Shown: one piece after another, positions 63,657 to 64,000 of the stretch
Numbering within the stretch: the stretch's first letter is position 1
Layout of the letters: each line of letters starts with the position of its first letter
Assembly: GCA_947359465.1 (NCBI GenBank)
Contig: OX375879.1
Location: forward strand, 124,755,409 to 124,819,408
Source of the DNA: Metellina segmentata
Lineage: Eukaryota > Arthropoda > Arachnida > Araneae > Tetragnathidae
Length of the DNA: 64,000 nucleotides
Direction: 5' to 3'
Program-made: the position numbers and the translations under genes
The notes under the pieces: generated by a model
Told to the model about the DNA's origin: nothing
Databases searched by the model: none
The model's input: only the letters and a program-made list of their open reading frames with translations

Positions 63657-64000
63657 GGTCCTCTTAAATTTACCTTCAAGGTTTGTAAAAATACCTTAGG
63701 ACAGAGAGATAAACTAGCCAAATTAAGAGATTTTTCCTGTTCTTGGTAATCTTCCTTTTTCTCTGAACAAAGCTCAGGGCAAATTGTTTTATTACAAGGG
63801 AGTTCTGGACACATTATAACGACATAAATTTTGGTACAAATAATACATTTCACAAAATTTATGCACATTTTACGGCGATGGCCCTTTTTTAAACATTTGA
63901 AACAAGAAGCTTTCTCTTTCAATAGTTTCTGTTTCTTAACTAAGCTCATTTTACGCGCATTAAAACAGTTGGAGCTTTCATGTTGTCCATCACAGAAAAT
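63596..64000 (-). pseudogene. BEL/Pao zinc cluster and protease start, partial at window edge
   Basis: The frame is open to 64000. It has CX2C-type zinc knuckles (FCDGQHESSNC and CFKCLKKGHRRKMC), a Cys-rich stretch, and the protease active site VRVLIDTGSQSLIF (D-T-G-S-Q), then stops one base out of phase with 62436-63656. The gag upstream is outside the window. Confidence 0.82.

Larger units (their letters stand above)
61318..64000 (-). mobile_element. BEL/Pao element 3, internally deleted, runs off the window
   Basis: A TG..CA segment (61318-61579) followed on its inner side by a polypurine tract (GGTGGGAGAA on minus) is taken as the 3' LTR. Inward lie integrase C-terminus, RT, protease and zinc cluster, open at the window edge. 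RNase H and the integrase core are missing between RT and DUF5641. Confidence 0.82.

Overview
This is eukaryotic nuclear DNA, most probably from an arthropod and possibly an arachnid. The phylum call rests on the mix of repeats (BEL/Pao, Ty3/Gypsy, Tc1/mariner, hAT, Helitrons, a tRNA-derived SINE), split genes and AT-rich spacers; the arachnid part is a guess. I see no bacterial operons, rRNA, functional tRNA genes or CRISPR arrays. One host gene is recognised: the 3' end of an ACBD5-like gene (peroxisomal tail-anchored acyl-CoA-binding protein) on the + strand, with exons at 4761-4953, 7030-7256 and 14613-14747. Its two introns carry an antisense LINE fragment, a Helitron 3' end, a SINE and a 4.3-kb DNA transposon with about 600-bp inverted repeats and a broken PIN/XPG-like nuclease gene. 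From 14748 to 19392 I find no supportable gene.

From 19.4 kb to the end the window is nested mobile DNA. 20946-28758: a Ty3/Gypsy-type LTR element (minus strand) with integrase encoded upstream of reverse transcriptase, a 34-bp minisatellite in its leader and a hAT MITE with 8-bp target duplications. 28759-31554: a mariner-type and a Tc1-type element back to back. 31555-37955: a BEL/Pao element (plus strand) with 403-bp LTRs, gag and protease but no polymerase. Its gag is split by a SINE, and its protease-RT linker is split by a 1-kb element with terminal inverted repeats that encodes a CRESS-DNA-virus-like Rep (HUH endonuclease) domain; a 629-bp Helitron lies further downstream. 37993-44661: a Tc1-type element split by a 6.2-kb hAT element (8-bp target duplication) whose right part is a satellite array made of its own terminal sequence. 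45095-46868: an internally deleted Gypsy element next to a Gypsy RT fragment. 48.8-53.8 kb: a Tc1-type element, a MADF-domain fragment, and a hAT (ZBED-like) pseudogene interrupted by a second Helitron. 54.0-61.3 kb: two copies of a short inverted-repeat element, the second split by an almost complete but inactivated BEL/Pao element. 61318-end: a third BEL/Pao element that runs out of the window.

Almost every mobile coding region is broken by stops, frameshifts or deletions. Several insertions can be ordered in time from target-site duplications read directly in the sequence. The observations I rank highest are the Rep-carrying inverted-repeat element (34271-35297), the hAT element with a self-derived satellite (38259-44440), the long-TIR nuclease element (9759-14078) and the IN-before-RT Gypsy element.
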